Of a stretch of DNA of 64,000 nt, positions 8,473 through 17,226 are shown in pieces. The DNA is from Paraburkholderia youngii (lineage in GTDB: Bacteria > Pseudomonadota > Gammaproteobacteria > Burkholderiales > Burkholderiaceae). Position 1 is the first letter of the stretch. Every line of letters begins with the position of its first letter. A program made the position numbers and the translations under genes. Under the pieces are notes generated by a model. The model was not told where the DNA came from. It ran no database searches and worked only from the letters and a program-made list of their open reading frames with translations. The stretch is from the NCBI RefSeq assembly GCF_013366925.1, contig NZ_JAALDK010000001.1, forward strand, positions 4,891,165 through 4,955,164, given 5' to 3'.

Positions 8473-9576
8473 GTGAGCGTCAGCGAATACGCACCATCAG
8501 CCGGCACCGCGGCCCAAAGCCAAGGGCCGATCGAACCTCGTGCCGACACTCGCGATGGCCTCGGCCGTCCGCTTCGGGATTTGCGCTTGTCGGTTATCGA
8601 CCAATGCAATTTCCGCTGCGCTTACTGCATGCCAAAGGAAGTGTTCGGCAACGACTATCCGTTTCTTTCATCGTCTGCACTCTTGTCTTTTGAACAGATG
8701 GTGAAAATGGCGAAAGCGTTCACCTCGCTCGGCGTCGAGAAGATTCGGATCACTGGCGGTGAGCCGCTTTTGCGACGCAACCTGGAAACGTTGATTGAAA
8801 AGCTGGCAACACTCAAGACGACAAGCGGGAAACCGGTCGAAGTGGCCCTGACGACGAACGGTTCGCTCCTGGGCGTCAGGGCGCGCGCACTGCGGAATGC
8901 GGGGCTCTCGCGCGTAACGGTCAGTCTGGACAGTGTCGATGACGCCATTTTCAGGCGCATGAGCGGTGTCCGCTTTCCGGTGACCCGGGTCCTGGACGGC
9001 ATCGACGCCGCCTTGGCGGCCGGTCTGGCGCCGGTCAAGGTCAATGCAGTGATCGAGCGCGGTGTGAACGAAAGTCAGATATTGCCAATCGCTCATCGCT
9101 TCCGGGGGACGGGAGTCATTGTGAGGTTCATTGAGTACATGGACGTCGGCGGTGCAAGCGCGTGGGCGAAATCTAAAGTGCTAACCAGCGACGAGGCGAG
9201 AGAAATCGTCGAGTCGGCCATCCCCCTGGTTTCCACGCCGCCTCGCCGCGCTAATGACACAGCTGTCAGCTACAAGTACGCCGACGGCAAAGGCGAGGTG
9301 GGTTTCGTCTCGAGCATGTCCAGTCCATTCTGCGGCTCGTGTTGCCGGGTTCGCGTGTCAGCCGACGGTCAAATGTACAACTGCCTGTTCGCGACGCACG
9401 GCATGGACCTCAAGCCATGGCTGTCGGACGCGGTCTGCGTAGAGGAAATCTCCAACGCCATTCGCGTTGCATGGCATCGCCGCATGGATCGATACTCGGA
9501 GCTTCGTGACGATAAACGCAAGAGCGGCTCCGGCAAGGCCTATCCTACGGTCCGGATGTCGCTCGTTGGCGGGTAG
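8473..9576 (+). CDS. moaA: GTP 3',8-cyclase MoaA, molybdenum cofactor biosynthesis
   Basis: This 367-residue radical SAM enzyme catalyses the first step of molybdopterin synthesis. The radical SAM cluster motif CNFRCAYC lies near residue 48, with the SAM-binding GGEPLLR after it. The second, C-terminal [4Fe-4S] site that holds GTP is present as FCGSCCRVR plus the downstream Cys of MYNCLF. The conserved GG tail (MSLVGG) needed for turnover is intact. The GTG start is set by AAGGA seven bases upstream. No other moa, mog or moe genes are in the window, so it is probably an additional copy beside the main pathway. A broken partial copy of its 3' end lies at 26352-26653. Confidence 0.96.
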   Translation: MSVSEYAPSAGTAAQSQGPIEPRADTRDGLGRPLRDLRLSVIDQCNFRCAYCMPKEVFGNDYPFLSSSALLSFEQMVKMAKAFTSLGVEKIRITGGEPLLRRNLETLIEKLATLKTTSGKPVEVALTTNGSLLGVRARALRNAGLSRVTVSLDSVDDAIFRRMSGVRFPVTRVLDGIDAALAAGLAPVKVNAVIERGVNESQILPIAHRFRGTGVIVRFIEYMDVGGASAWAKSKVLTSDEAREIVESAIPLVSTPPRRANDTAVSYKYADGKGEVGFVSSMSSPFCGSCCRVRVSADGQMYNCLFATHGMDLKPWLSDAVCVEEISNAIRVAWHRRMDRYSELRDDKRKSGSGKAYPTVRMSLVGG

Positions 9577-9580
9577 ATGC

Positions 9581-9754
9581 TTGACGAGATTGAAAGCGTT
9601 GAAAGCAGGCAACGTCGAAGCGCTGTACTCGACGCCGCGGATTCCTGATTGGATCGAGGAAGATCAGCGCAATGTGTTCGCGTCTGTCTACCGGCTCTGT
9701 TTGCTGAGTCAAGCTGAGATGCAGCAGATGCATTTTTTGCTTGCGGGACGCTAG
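9581..9754 (+). CDS. Possible small protein downstream of moaA
   Basis: A TTG-started frame of 57 residues follows moaA by four bases. Its composition looks protein-like (RIPDWIEEDQRNVFASVYRL, then LSQAEMQQMHFLLAG): an acidic middle and an amphipathic C-terminal helix. I recognise no family. It could be a genuine short gene coupled to moaA, or a relic like the neighbouring LuxR fragment. Confidence 0.3.
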   Translation: MTRLKALKAGNVEALYSTPRIPDWIEEDQRNVFASVYRLCLLSQAEMQQMHFLLAGR

Positions 9755-9810
9755 TTCACCGAGTCTATTCCGCTCGCCGAGCGGCATTCGTGTCCATAGT
9801 CCATCGCGGC

Positions 9811-10366
9811 CGCGCTGTGCATGCAGTGATTGCACAAATCCGCTACGAACAGGGACGGCTCGACGAGGCCGAATCTCCCGGTCGACCTAATACCAGTGAT
9901 TGACCTCGCAGTTCTTCTCGACAGCACGTTCTTCGCCTATCGGGTGCCCGTGCGCATCGCCAGCGGGGCATCGAGCAAGCTTACACGTTGCTCGATCATG
10001 CGGAGAGCCTCGCCCACGCGCCGCTGGGACGGACTGATTTAGGGCGTCCAGGTCGGGCGCCCCCGCCTTTTACCTGAGGGAAGGCAGGAGACGGAAGCTG
10101 CGTCAAGCGTCACGCAACTGAATCGATTGACTGGCTCGCGCACCGCCGCATCGAAACAGCCCTCGCCGGAGATCGAAACGTTCCGCGCCATCGCAGTGGC
10201 GTCGCTGGCGATGCCGCGGAACCGTACAGAGGAAGCCGTCGCGTCGCTGACGTTCGCGTTGCGATGCGTCGAAAACCGTCACAACGACTATCTCGCAGTG
10301 CGCCGCCGTACTGTGCTGGCTATCGTCTGGCTGCGCGGGAACGACCAGGCGGTGGCGGCCGATTGA
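9811..10366 (+). pseudogene. Remnant of a MalT-like LuxR-family regulator
   Basis: Read in several frames, this stretch gives a chain of pieces typical of the TPR-rich part of large MalT/LuxR ATP-dependent regulators: VIAQIRYEQGRLDEAES, then VDLIPVIDLAVLLDST with YRVPVRIAS, then IEQAYTLLDHAESLAHA and RWDGLI, and finally FRAIAVASLAMPRNRTEEAV and LRCVENRHNDYLAVRRR with TVLAIVWLRGNDQ. At least three frameshifts or small deletions and one in-frame stop separate them. The N-terminal ATPase and the C-terminal helix-turn-helix are missing. The right order of the pieces shows decay of one gene. No product is expected. Confidence 0.65.
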
Positions 10367-10378
10367 TACGGCGTCGCC

Positions 10379-11575
10379 TCAGGCGACAAGCGTTACCGCA
10401 TGAATCAGCACACCGACCACACCGCCAACAAACGTTCCGTTGATGCGCACGCATTGCAGTTCCCGACCGATTTCGATTTCGATTTTGCGGCTGACTTCGC
10501 CCGCGTTCCAGCTTTTGACGACTTCGGTGATGAGTGCGGATAACAAATGCCGATAGCGCGTGACGAGTTCACGCGCTAGCTCGAGCCACCACACGTTGAG
10601 CTGGCGCTGCATCGCAGGCTCGCGGGCGATGCGCCTGCCGAGCGACATCAGCGTGCGCGCGAGCACGTCGCGCACAGCCGACTGCTCGCCGCCGAGGTCG
10701 GCGACCATGCGCGTGCGCAGCCAGTCGAGCAGCCCGCGATAGCCGCCGGCCCGGCCAAAAAGTCGAATGCAGTCGCGCAGCAGCGACTTGCCGAACCGGC
10801 GATGTGCCGCCGATGTTCGCAACTGCACGATCAGCGTTTGCAAGGCCTCGTCGAATTGGCGGCGCAGCGCGTGCTCGTGGTTCGCCGCCACCTCGTGCAG
10901 CAGCGCGAGGATGCCTTCGATGAACTTGCGCACGATGTAAGCGTCCAACGGCGCGGGCGTATACCTCGACGCCTCGCTGAACTTGGCCTTGATCATATCG
11001 GTGTTCGACGTCAGCCACTTTTCAAACGCCGCGAGTCCGTGGTCGAGCAGAGGCCGATGCCGGTCGCCTTGCGTCAGCACATCGAGCGCGTCGCCCGCCA
11101 CGCGCGCGACATCGAGCGTGCGCAACTGCGGCGCGACGATGCGCTCGAACAGCCACGCGATCTGCGCTTCCTCCATGCCGTCGATAAGCCTCCCCAGCGA
11201 ATCCGCCACCACGTCAGCGAGGCCGCGGCTGTTTTCCGACTGCGCCAGCCAGCGCGCGAGCGCCTGCGCCGCATTATGACCGCGCAATCTGGCGATGATC
11301 AGCTCCGGCTGCAGAAAATGCTCTTCTACGAAACCGCCGAGGCTCTCCGCAATGCGCGGCTGGCTCTTCGGAATGATCGCCGTATGGGGCAGCCGCAAGC
11401 CCAACGGGTGGCGAAACAGCGCGACCACGGCATACCAGTCCGCGATCGCGCCCGCCATCCCCGCCTCAGCGAACGCGCGCGGCCACGCAACCCACGCGTG
11501 ATCGCCCTGCCACGCGACACATGCGAGCAGCAATACGCTCATCAGTAGGAGCAGCGCCGACGCACTCCGCCGCAT
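10379..11575 (-). CDS. DUF445 family membrane protein
   Basis: This 398-residue protein opens with a hydrophobic segment (ALLLLMSVLLLACVAW) and has the DUF445 signature GMAGAIADWYAVVALFRHPLG followed by LPHTAIIPKSQPRIAESLG. It ends in a second hydrophobic helix (FVGGVVGVLIHAV). The middle is long amphipathic helices. The family resembles the YjiN/YtkP group of inner-membrane proteins and has no established biochemical role. It is the last gene after phaZ on the same strand, about 80 bases downstream, so it may ride on the polyhydroxyalkanoate transcript. I chose the ATG just before the first membrane segment. Confidence 0.85.
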   Translation of the reverse strand: MRRSASALLLLMSVLLLACVAWQGDHAWVAWPRAFAEAGMAGAIADWYAVVALFRHPLGLRLPHTAIIPKSQPRIAESLGGFVEEHFLQPELIIARLRGHNAAQALARWLAQSENSRGLADVVADSLGRLIDGMEEAQIAWLFERIVAPQLRTLDVARVAGDALDVLTQGDRHRPLLDHGLAAFEKWLTSNTDMIKAKFSEASRYTPAPLDAYIVRKFIEGILALLHEVAANHEHALRRQFDEALQTLIVQLRTSAAHRRFGKSLLRDCIRLFGRAGGYRGLLDWLRTRMVADLGGEQSAVRDVLARTLMSLGRRIAREPAMQRQLNVWWLELARELVTRYRHLLSALITEVVKSWNAGEVSRKIEIEIGRELQCVRINGTFVGGVVGVLIHAVTLVA

Positions 11576-11655
11576 GCGAGCGAGGCCATGAACCTTGTCG
11601 TCTTCGCGTGCATCGACCGTTGCCGGCCGCGTGCCGTCGCCGCCGCCGGAGAGAC

Positions 11656-12483
11656 TCAACGCGTCTCCTGCCGCAGGAACCGGTGCACGACTGGCGCAAC
11701 TTCGTTCGCTCGCGAGATCAGGAACAGGTGACCGTCGTCGATCACATAGAGCGTCGCTTGACGGATACGTGCCGCGAGAATCTTCGCGTTGATCAGCGGC
11801 ACGATCGGGTCGTCGTTGCCATGCATCACCAGCGTCGTCTGGCGTAACGTGCCGAGCCACGGCAGGCTCGTCCAGCCCGAAACGGCAAACAACTGATACA
11901 GGTAGCCACGTCCACGCGGCGGCTGCATGTGCCGGCTGTGCGCCTCGAGCAGTGACGCGTCGCGCCGGTACGCGCCGCCGTAGAGGTCCGCCCCGACTTC
12001 CTGCATGTACGTGGGATCGGTGTAGCGGCGCGGCCTGATCATCTTCGCCAGCACGGACAGCTTGCCCGGTACCATCAGTACTCCGGGCGAAGTGGCCGCC
12101 AGAACAAGGCGCCGGCAGCGGCGCGGATACAGATGCGCGAAATGCTGCGCCAGCGCGCCGCCCCACGATACGCCGAGCACATCGACTTCGCCGTCGTAGC
12201 CGAGACGCGACAGCAGCTTGTCGGTCACCGCCGACAACGTCGAAAAGCGGTACGGCACGACGGGCGTCGGCGAACCGCCGACGCCCGGCACGTCGAAGAT
12301 GATCACGCTCACATCGTCGAGCGCAGCGACGAACGGTTCAACCAGTTCGAGATTCGCGCCGATACCGTTGAAAATGAGCAGCGGCGGCGATGCGTCGCTG
12401 CCCTGCCACGTTGCGACACGCAAGGTCTGACCATCCAGATCGAACAGCCGGATTTGCATGCGGCAGTCAGACTCAGGGCTCAT
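11656..12483 (-). CDS. phaZ: Intracellular polyhydroxyalkanoate depolymerase (medium-chain type)
   Basis: This 275-residue alpha/beta hydrolase closely follows the Pseudomonas intracellular PhaZ plan: FNGIGANLELVEPFV near the N-terminus (oxyanion region), FDVPGVGGSPTP, nucleophile elbow GVSWGGALAQ, the acid region GNDDPIVPLINA and catalytic His in DDGHLFLISRA. Such enzymes release 3-hydroxyalkanoic acids from stored granules in the cytoplasm. GGAA six bases before the ATG supports this start. It lies after the synthase and phasin genes, as in the phaC-phaZ arrangement of fluorescent pseudomonads, and argues that the stored polymer is medium-chain rather than only polyhydroxybutyrate. Confidence 0.88.
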   Translation of the reverse strand: MSPESDCRMQIRLFDLDGQTLRVATWQGSDASPPLLIFNGIGANLELVEPFVAALDDVSVIIFDVPGVGGSPTPVVPYRFSTLSAVTDKLLSRLGYDGEVDVLGVSWGGALAQHFAHLYPRRCRRLVLAATSPGVLMVPGKLSVLAKMIRPRRYTDPTYMQEVGADLYGGAYRRDASLLEAHSRHMQPPRGRGYLYQLFAVSGWTSLPWLGTLRQTTLVMHGNDDPIVPLINAKILAARIRQATLYVIDDGHLFLISRANEVAPVVHRFLRQETR

Positions 12484-12556
12484 GTACATTTCCGGCTTCC
12501 AAAAGTTCTTCTGGATGGGTTTGCATTCCCCGGCGTGCCGCACGCGCTGCGTTGCG

Positions 12557-13039
12557 TTACTTCTTCTTCGGGAGAAGCCGCGCCTTCAGCTCTTCGACAT
12601 CCTCGGCCGCGCGTTTGGTCACTACGGCGAGGGCGTCCGACTGCGCGCGATAAGCCGTGTCCGCGAGATCCTTAACCTCGACGAGCGCTTTATGCAGCGT
12701 CTGCCTGGCGTTCTCTCCCCTGCTGGTGATGGGCTGCTCGCCGGACTGCGTCACGGGAGCGAACAACGCCTGCACCGCGCCGAGCGTCGTGCGAACGATG
12801 TCCAACTGCTTCTGCGCGAGCGACCGCACGCCTGCAAGCGCGGTCGTGTGGGCTTCGGCGATTGCGTCGATGTCCTTGCTGCGGGATTCGAGAATCGCGT
12901 TGACATCGAGGATGGGCAGCTTGAACTGTCCGATGAGCTTTGCGTACTCGCCGAAGATGCTCGTCGTGCCCGTGAGGTTGGTCGTGCTGTCCGTGCTGAT
13001 CGGGTTGGCCGTGTTGGTCGTGCTGGTCGATGCCATCAT
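12557..13039 (-). CDS. Phasin, granule-coating protein
   Basis: This 160-residue protein has a Thr/Ser/Asn-rich N-terminal lead and then a long amphipathic helical region (EYAKLIGQFKLPILDVNAIL, then ESRSKDIDAIAEAHTTALAG) typical of the phasin_2 family. The sequence VRSLAQKQLDIVRTTL and the C-terminal AEDVEELKARLLPKKK are of the same style. Phasins coat polyhydroxyalkanoate granules and control their size and number. The lysine-rich end may contact nucleoid DNA or the synthase, but that is inference. It lies between synthase and depolymerase genes on the same strand. Confidence 0.9.
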   Translation of the reverse strand: MMASTSTTNTANPISTDSTTNLTGTTSIFGEYAKLIGQFKLPILDVNAILESRSKDIDAIAEAHTTALAGVRSLAQKQLDIVRTTLGAVQALFAPVTQSGEQPITSRGENARQTLHKALVEVKDLADTAYRAQSDALAVVTKRAAEDVEELKARLLPKKK

Positions 13040-13079
13040 CGTGACTCCATAGTGACTGCGTTGAAGAAAATGGTGAACG

Positions 13080-14786
13080 TCATGCTTCCACTACGTAGGT
13101 TCCCGGTGCCTTCGCGCCAGATGGATGCCGCGCGCTGCCGACGGCAGCCGGTGCGACGCGGCGCTCGCCCGATTGACCTGCGAGCCACTTGCGCCAGTCG
13201 TCCCACCAGGAATCCTTCTCGGCCACGGCGTTCGCCAGCCATGCGTCAGCATCCGTGTCCAAATCAGGATTGAGGAAAAACTGCGCCTTAGGGTTGCCGG
13301 GCGGATTGATCAGGCTCTGGATATGCCCGGCCGAACTCAGCACGAAGCGGGTCGTGCCGCCGAATGCGCGCGCGGTGTTGTAGACGCCCTTCCACGGCGT
13401 GATGTGATCGGTCATGCCTGCCACGACATATTTCTCGCACGTGACTTCAGACAGGTCGATCGGCGTACCTAGCACGCTCAGCGCACCGGGCTTGCTGAAC
13501 AGGTTACCCGTGAAGATGTCGAGCAGTTGCCCATGAAGACGCGCGGGCAGACGGGTCGCGTCGTTGTTCCAATACAGGATGTCGAACGCGGGCGGCGCCT
13601 TGCCGAGCAGATAGTTGTTGACCCAGTAGTGCCAGACGAGATCGTTGGACCGCATCCACGCGAACACGCGGCCCATTTCCTCGCCGGCCAGCACGCCTTT
13701 CGAGGTACTGTTCTGCTTCGCGGCCGCAATCATTTCCGGCGTCGCGAACAGACCGATCTGCGAGTCCGCCGTGTTGTCGAGCACTGCGACCATCAGCGTC
13801 GCGGCATGCACGCTCGTGTCGCCGCGGCTCGCGAGATGACCAAGCAGCGCAGAAATCGTCATCGCGCCCGAGCACGCGCCGTGCAGATTGACATCGTCAT
13901 GGCCGGTGATTTCGCGCACCGCCGCGATCGCTTCGAGCAACGCGGCCACGTAGGTATCGAGATCCCAGTGGCTTTGCTCCGCAGTCGGATTGCGCCAGCT
14001 CACGACGAACACCTGGAATTCGCTTTTCACGAGATAGTCGACGATGCTCTTGCCGTCGGACAGGTCGAACACATAAAACTTATTGATCTGGGGCGGCACG
14101 ATCAGTTGCGCACGGGCGAATACCCGCTCCGTCGCGGGCGCGTACTGGATCAGTTCGAGTACTTCGTTGCGAAACACCACCGCGCCCGGCGAGGTGCCGA
14201 GGTTCTCGCCCACCTTGAACGCCGTCTTGTTCACCTGCGCGGGCATACCCTGGTTTTGCAGTATATCCATCACGAGATTGCGCAGACCTCCAAGTAGGCT
14301 CGCGCCGCCGGAGTCCATCACTTTCTTCAGCGCCGCCGGGTTGCCGAGAAGGGTGTTGGTCGGCGATACGGCATCGGTGAAGAGCGATAGCACGAATTGC
14401 GCTCGATCCTTCGATTTCGCGTCGAGGGCGGAACGCTCTACGAATCCTGTCAATGCGTTGCACCATGTGACGTAACCTTGCATCGTCATCCGGTATATCG
14501 GCATGTCGCGCCACGCCGGATCGCTGAAGCGCCTATCGCTTTTTGGCGGTTTGCAATCCGCGCTGCCGCCGAATACCTCCATCAGATCGCGCACGAGCGC
14601 CGCTTCCTGCTCAAGCACGAGTGAAGGCTGACGCAGCGCCTGAGCGCAGACCTGCTGCACGGTTGCCAGAATGTCGCACGGACGCAGCCCGACGAACGGA
14701 TTCGGGCCCGGCGTGCCGTTCGCCGCCAACGCTGCGGCATCGTTCGCCCGCGTGTTGCGGACCGTGGCTTCCTCTGTACTCCTCAT
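13080..14786 (-). CDS. phaC: Poly(3-hydroxyalkanoate) polymerase PhaC, class II-like
   Basis: This is a polymerase of about 568 residues. The lipase-like box reads HGACSGAM: catalytic Cys in G-A-C-S-G, the form typical of class II, medium-chain synthases rather than the G-x-C-x-G-G of class I. Other family landmarks are PPQINKFYVFDL, SWRNPTAEQSHWDLDTYV, and further on VVAGMTDHITPW, which carries the catalytic Asp and precedes the catalytic His in SSAGHIQSLINPPGN. It joins (R)-3-hydroxyacyl-CoA units into polymer at the granule surface. Either of two nearby ATGs could be the start; I used the inner one, since AGGG lies suitably ahead of it. Upstream lie MaoC hydratase and acyl-CoA ligase genes. 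Confidence 0.93.
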   Translation of the reverse strand: MRSTEEATVRNTRANDAAALAANGTPGPNPFVGLRPCDILATVQQVCAQALRQPSLVLEQEAALVRDLMEVFGGSADCKPPKSDRRFSDPAWRDMPIYRMTMQGYVTWCNALTGFVERSALDAKSKDRAQFVLSLFTDAVSPTNTLLGNPAALKKVMDSGGASLLGGLRNLVMDILQNQGMPAQVNKTAFKVGENLGTSPGAVVFRNEVLELIQYAPATERVFARAQLIVPPQINKFYVFDLSDGKSIVDYLVKSEFQVFVVSWRNPTAEQSHWDLDTYVAALLEAIAAVREITGHDDVNLHGACSGAMTISALLGHLASRGDTSVHAATLMVAVLDNTADSQIGLFATPEMIAAAKQNSTSKGVLAGEEMGRVFAWMRSNDLVWHYWVNNYLLGKAPPAFDILYWNNDATRLPARLHGQLLDIFTGNLFSKPGALSVLGTPIDLSEVTCEKYVVAGMTDHITPWKGVYNTARAFGGTTRFVLSSAGHIQSLINPPGNPKAQFFLNPDLDTDADAWLANAVAEKDSWWDDWRKWLAGQSGERRVAPAAVGSARHPSGAKAPGTYVVEA

Positions 14787-14841
14787 CTTGATTTTCCCTA
14801 TTGCGGCCATCCTCCGCCCCCTCCTTGGGTATCACATCGCG

Positions 14842-15306
14842 TTACGCCGCGAGCATGACGAGTGACTCGGCGATCAGCGCCGGTTTGGCCTCGCCCTCGA
14901 TCTGCAACTCGTTCATCGTTTTAATGATGATCCGATCGCCTGGCTTTTTTTCCGCCGACATCAGCGTCACGCGGCTTCGAACGCGCGACCCCGCCTTGAC
15001 GGGCGTCATGAAGCGCACCCTGTTCAGTCCGTAGTTCAGGCCCGCGGATGCGTCGTCTGGAATCAGTCCGATCTCGATCGCCAGGGACGCGAGCAGCGAC
15101 AGCGTCAGATAGCCGTGCGCAATCGTGCCGCCGAACGGGCTCTCGCGTTTCGCCCGCTCGACATCGACGTGTATCCATTGCCGGTCGCCGGTGCAGGCAG
15201 CAAACGCGTCGATACGCCCCTGATCGACGGCGAGCCAATCCGACACGCCCAGCTCGCGGCCGACAAAGCTTTCGAGCGTGGCAATGCTGTATTCGTTGAG
15301 GTTCAT
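14842..15306 (-). CDS. MaoC-like (R)-specific enoyl-CoA hydratase
   Basis: This 154-residue single hot-dog domain carries the hydratase-2 motif: Asp and His in DRQWIHVDVERAKRESPFGG, followed by IAHGYLTLSLLASL. Members of this size, like PhaJ and NodN-type proteins, add water to trans-2-enoyl-CoA to give (R)-3-hydroxyacyl-CoA, the direct substrate of PhaC. Its place between the acyl-CoA ligase and the polymerase fits a supply role linking fatty acid beta-oxidation to polymer synthesis. The function in storage is inferred from position; the hydratase fold is seen directly. Confidence 0.88.
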   Translation of the reverse strand: MNLNEYSIATLESFVGRELGVSDWLAVDQGRIDAFAACTGDRQWIHVDVERAKRESPFGGTIAHGYLTLSLLASLAIEIGLIPDDASAGLNYGLNRVRFMTPVKAGSRVRSRVTLMSAEKKPGDRIIIKTMNELQIEGEAKPALIAESLVMLAA

Positions 15307-15333
15307 CGTGCGTGCTCCTTCAGATGCAACAAG

Positions 15334-16977
15334 TCAGGAAAACTGTTCGCGCAACCACTTCTTGTTCAACTTGCCGACACTCGTTTTCTGCAACTCGTCG
15401 ACGAACCTGACGATTTGCGGCACCGCGTACTTCGAGATCTGCCCTGTTTTGCTGAATCCCATCACGTGCTCCTTGACATCGACTTCACTCAGCGGCGCGT
15501 CCTTTTTCGGCACGACCAACGCGACGGGACGCTCGCCCCACTTGTCGTCCTTGATGCCAATCACAGCCACTTCGGCAACACCAGGATGCAGGGAAATCAG
15601 GCTTTCGATTTCAAGCGAAGATATCCATTCGCCGCCCGACTTGATGACATCTTTGATGCGATCGGTAATCTGGACGTTGCCCGTCTCGTCGATATTCGCG
15701 ATGTCCTGTGTGTGCAGAAAGCCGCCAGCCCACAACTGCTCGGAGGCCTCCGCGTTGTTCAGATAGCCCTGAGTGAGCCACGGCGTACGCACAACGATCT
15801 CGCCATACGCCTTGCCGTCGTGCGCGACCTCCTGCATGTCTTCGTTCACGATGCGCAGGTCGACGAGCGGAACCGGAAAGCCCGTCTTGCAGCGCAGGCG
15901 CACTTCTTCGTCGAGATCGAGTGGCTCCGTGCGCGGCGGCAATTGCGCGAGGCTCAGCACGGGGCAGGTCTCCGACATGCCATAGCCGGCGAACACGTCG
16001 ATGCCGCGGTCGAGCGCGGCGCGCGCAAGACCATGCGGCAGCGCGCCTCCGCCGATTACGATCTTCCATCGGCTTAGATCCACATGTTTTGCTTCGTCGC
16101 ACGAGAGCATCATGTGCAGCAGCGTGCTGACGCAGTGCGAGAACGTGACGCCCTCGTCGCGAACCAGTTGTATGAGACGCTCGGGCGCATACCGTCCCGG
16201 ATAAACCTGCTTTACGCCGAGCGCCGTCGCGATGTAAGGCATGCCCCACGCGTGCACATGGAACATCGGCGTGACCGGCATGTACACGTCCCCGCGATGG
16301 AAGCGCTGGCCAGACACGGGGCTCGCCAGAGCCGCCATCAGGGTGACGGTGTGCAGAACCAGTTGACGGTGCGAAAAGCACACGCCCTTCGGCAAACCCG
16401 TCGTGCCCGTCGTATAGAAAGTGGTGGCGCGAGTGTTCTCATCGAAGTCGGGGAAGTCGTACGTGGTTGCGCTTGCGGCGAGCATTGCCTCGTAGTCGGT
16501 TGCGAACGCGATCGTTTCCGCCAACGTTTCGCTGCCCGGTTCATCGATACGAATGAACGTGCGAACAGTTTCAAGCTGGTCCTTGATGGCTTCCACGACG
16601 GGCAGGAAGTCAGAGTGAACGATCAGCACTTCGGCGCCCGCGTGATTGATCGTGTAGGCGATCTCCGCTTGCGAGAGCCGCACGTTGACCGTTTGGAGCA
16701 CGGCGCCCATCATCGGCACCGCAAAGTACGATTCCAGATAACGATGGCTATCCCAATCCATCACGGCAACGGTAGTGCCGAGGCGAACGCCCAGAGCGTG
16801 CAGGCCGCTTGCGAGCCGCGCAATGCGCTCGCGCAGCGCCGTGTAGGTTAGCCGCAACTCGCCGCGGTAGACGATTTCCTGGTTCGGCGCCTGAACGAAC
16901 GACGTGTGCAGCAACTGCTTGATCAGCAGCGGATAGGCGTAGGGAAATGGCGTCGAATCGCGCACGGCGTCTTGCAT
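15334..16977 (-). CDS. Medium/long-chain fatty-acid--CoA ligase (AMP-forming)
   Basis: This 547-residue acyl-adenylate enzyme resembles the AlkK/FadD3 group. The P-loop-like motif TTFYTTGTTGLPKGV lies about residue 190; GYGMSET and the adenylate-binding GGFLHTQDIANIDETG follow; the hinge is DRIKDVIKSGGEWIS, and the catalytic Lys is in SVGKLNKKWL at the C-terminus. It activates free fatty acids to CoA thioesters using ATP. AGGAGA six bases before the ATG fixes the start. It heads the polyhydroxyalkanoate gene set, with the MaoC hydratase 27 bases downstream, so it probably feeds fatty acids into (R)-hydroxyacyl-CoA formation. Confidence 0.92.
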   Translation of the reverse strand: MQDAVRDSTPFPYAYPLLIKQLLHTSFVQAPNQEIVYRGELRLTYTALRERIARLASGLHALGVRLGTTVAVMDWDSHRYLESYFAVPMMGAVLQTVNVRLSQAEIAYTINHAGAEVLIVHSDFLPVVEAIKDQLETVRTFIRIDEPGSETLAETIAFATDYEAMLAASATTYDFPDFDENTRATTFYTTGTTGLPKGVCFSHRQLVLHTVTLMAALASPVSGQRFHRGDVYMPVTPMFHVHAWGMPYIATALGVKQVYPGRYAPERLIQLVRDEGVTFSHCVSTLLHMMLSCDEAKHVDLSRWKIVIGGGALPHGLARAALDRGIDVFAGYGMSETCPVLSLAQLPPRTEPLDLDEEVRLRCKTGFPVPLVDLRIVNEDMQEVAHDGKAYGEIVVRTPWLTQGYLNNAEASEQLWAGGFLHTQDIANIDETGNVQITDRIKDVIKSGGEWISSLEIESLISLHPGVAEVAVIGIKDDKWGERPVALVVPKKDAPLSEVDVKEHVMGFSKTGQISKYAVPQIVRFVDELQKTSVGKLNKKWLREQFS

Positions 16978-17226
16978 GGGTGTCTCCTGAAGTCGTGGTA
17001 AGGGGCGGCCAAGCACAGGCCCGTAAAGCCAGGTCGCACACTGTGCGCCCGGTTGAAATCAGCACCGGTTCGTTGGTGGAGCAGAACAGACTCGAGTACT
17101 GTCTGGACGACCACCTACAGCTACAACGAATTTTCCAGCCCCCGATCAGGGCCGCGCGACGCAATGACGTCGCAACGGCCTGTCTGACGTTCTATCCCAC
17201 AAGGCCGCGGCAACCGTCACCGGCGC

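Noticed and set aside
12955..13040. Tandem repeat at the phasin N-terminus (repeated TTGGTCGTGCTG-like text)
   Set aside because: It reflects Thr/Ser/Asn codon runs in the phasin lead, not a true repeat array.
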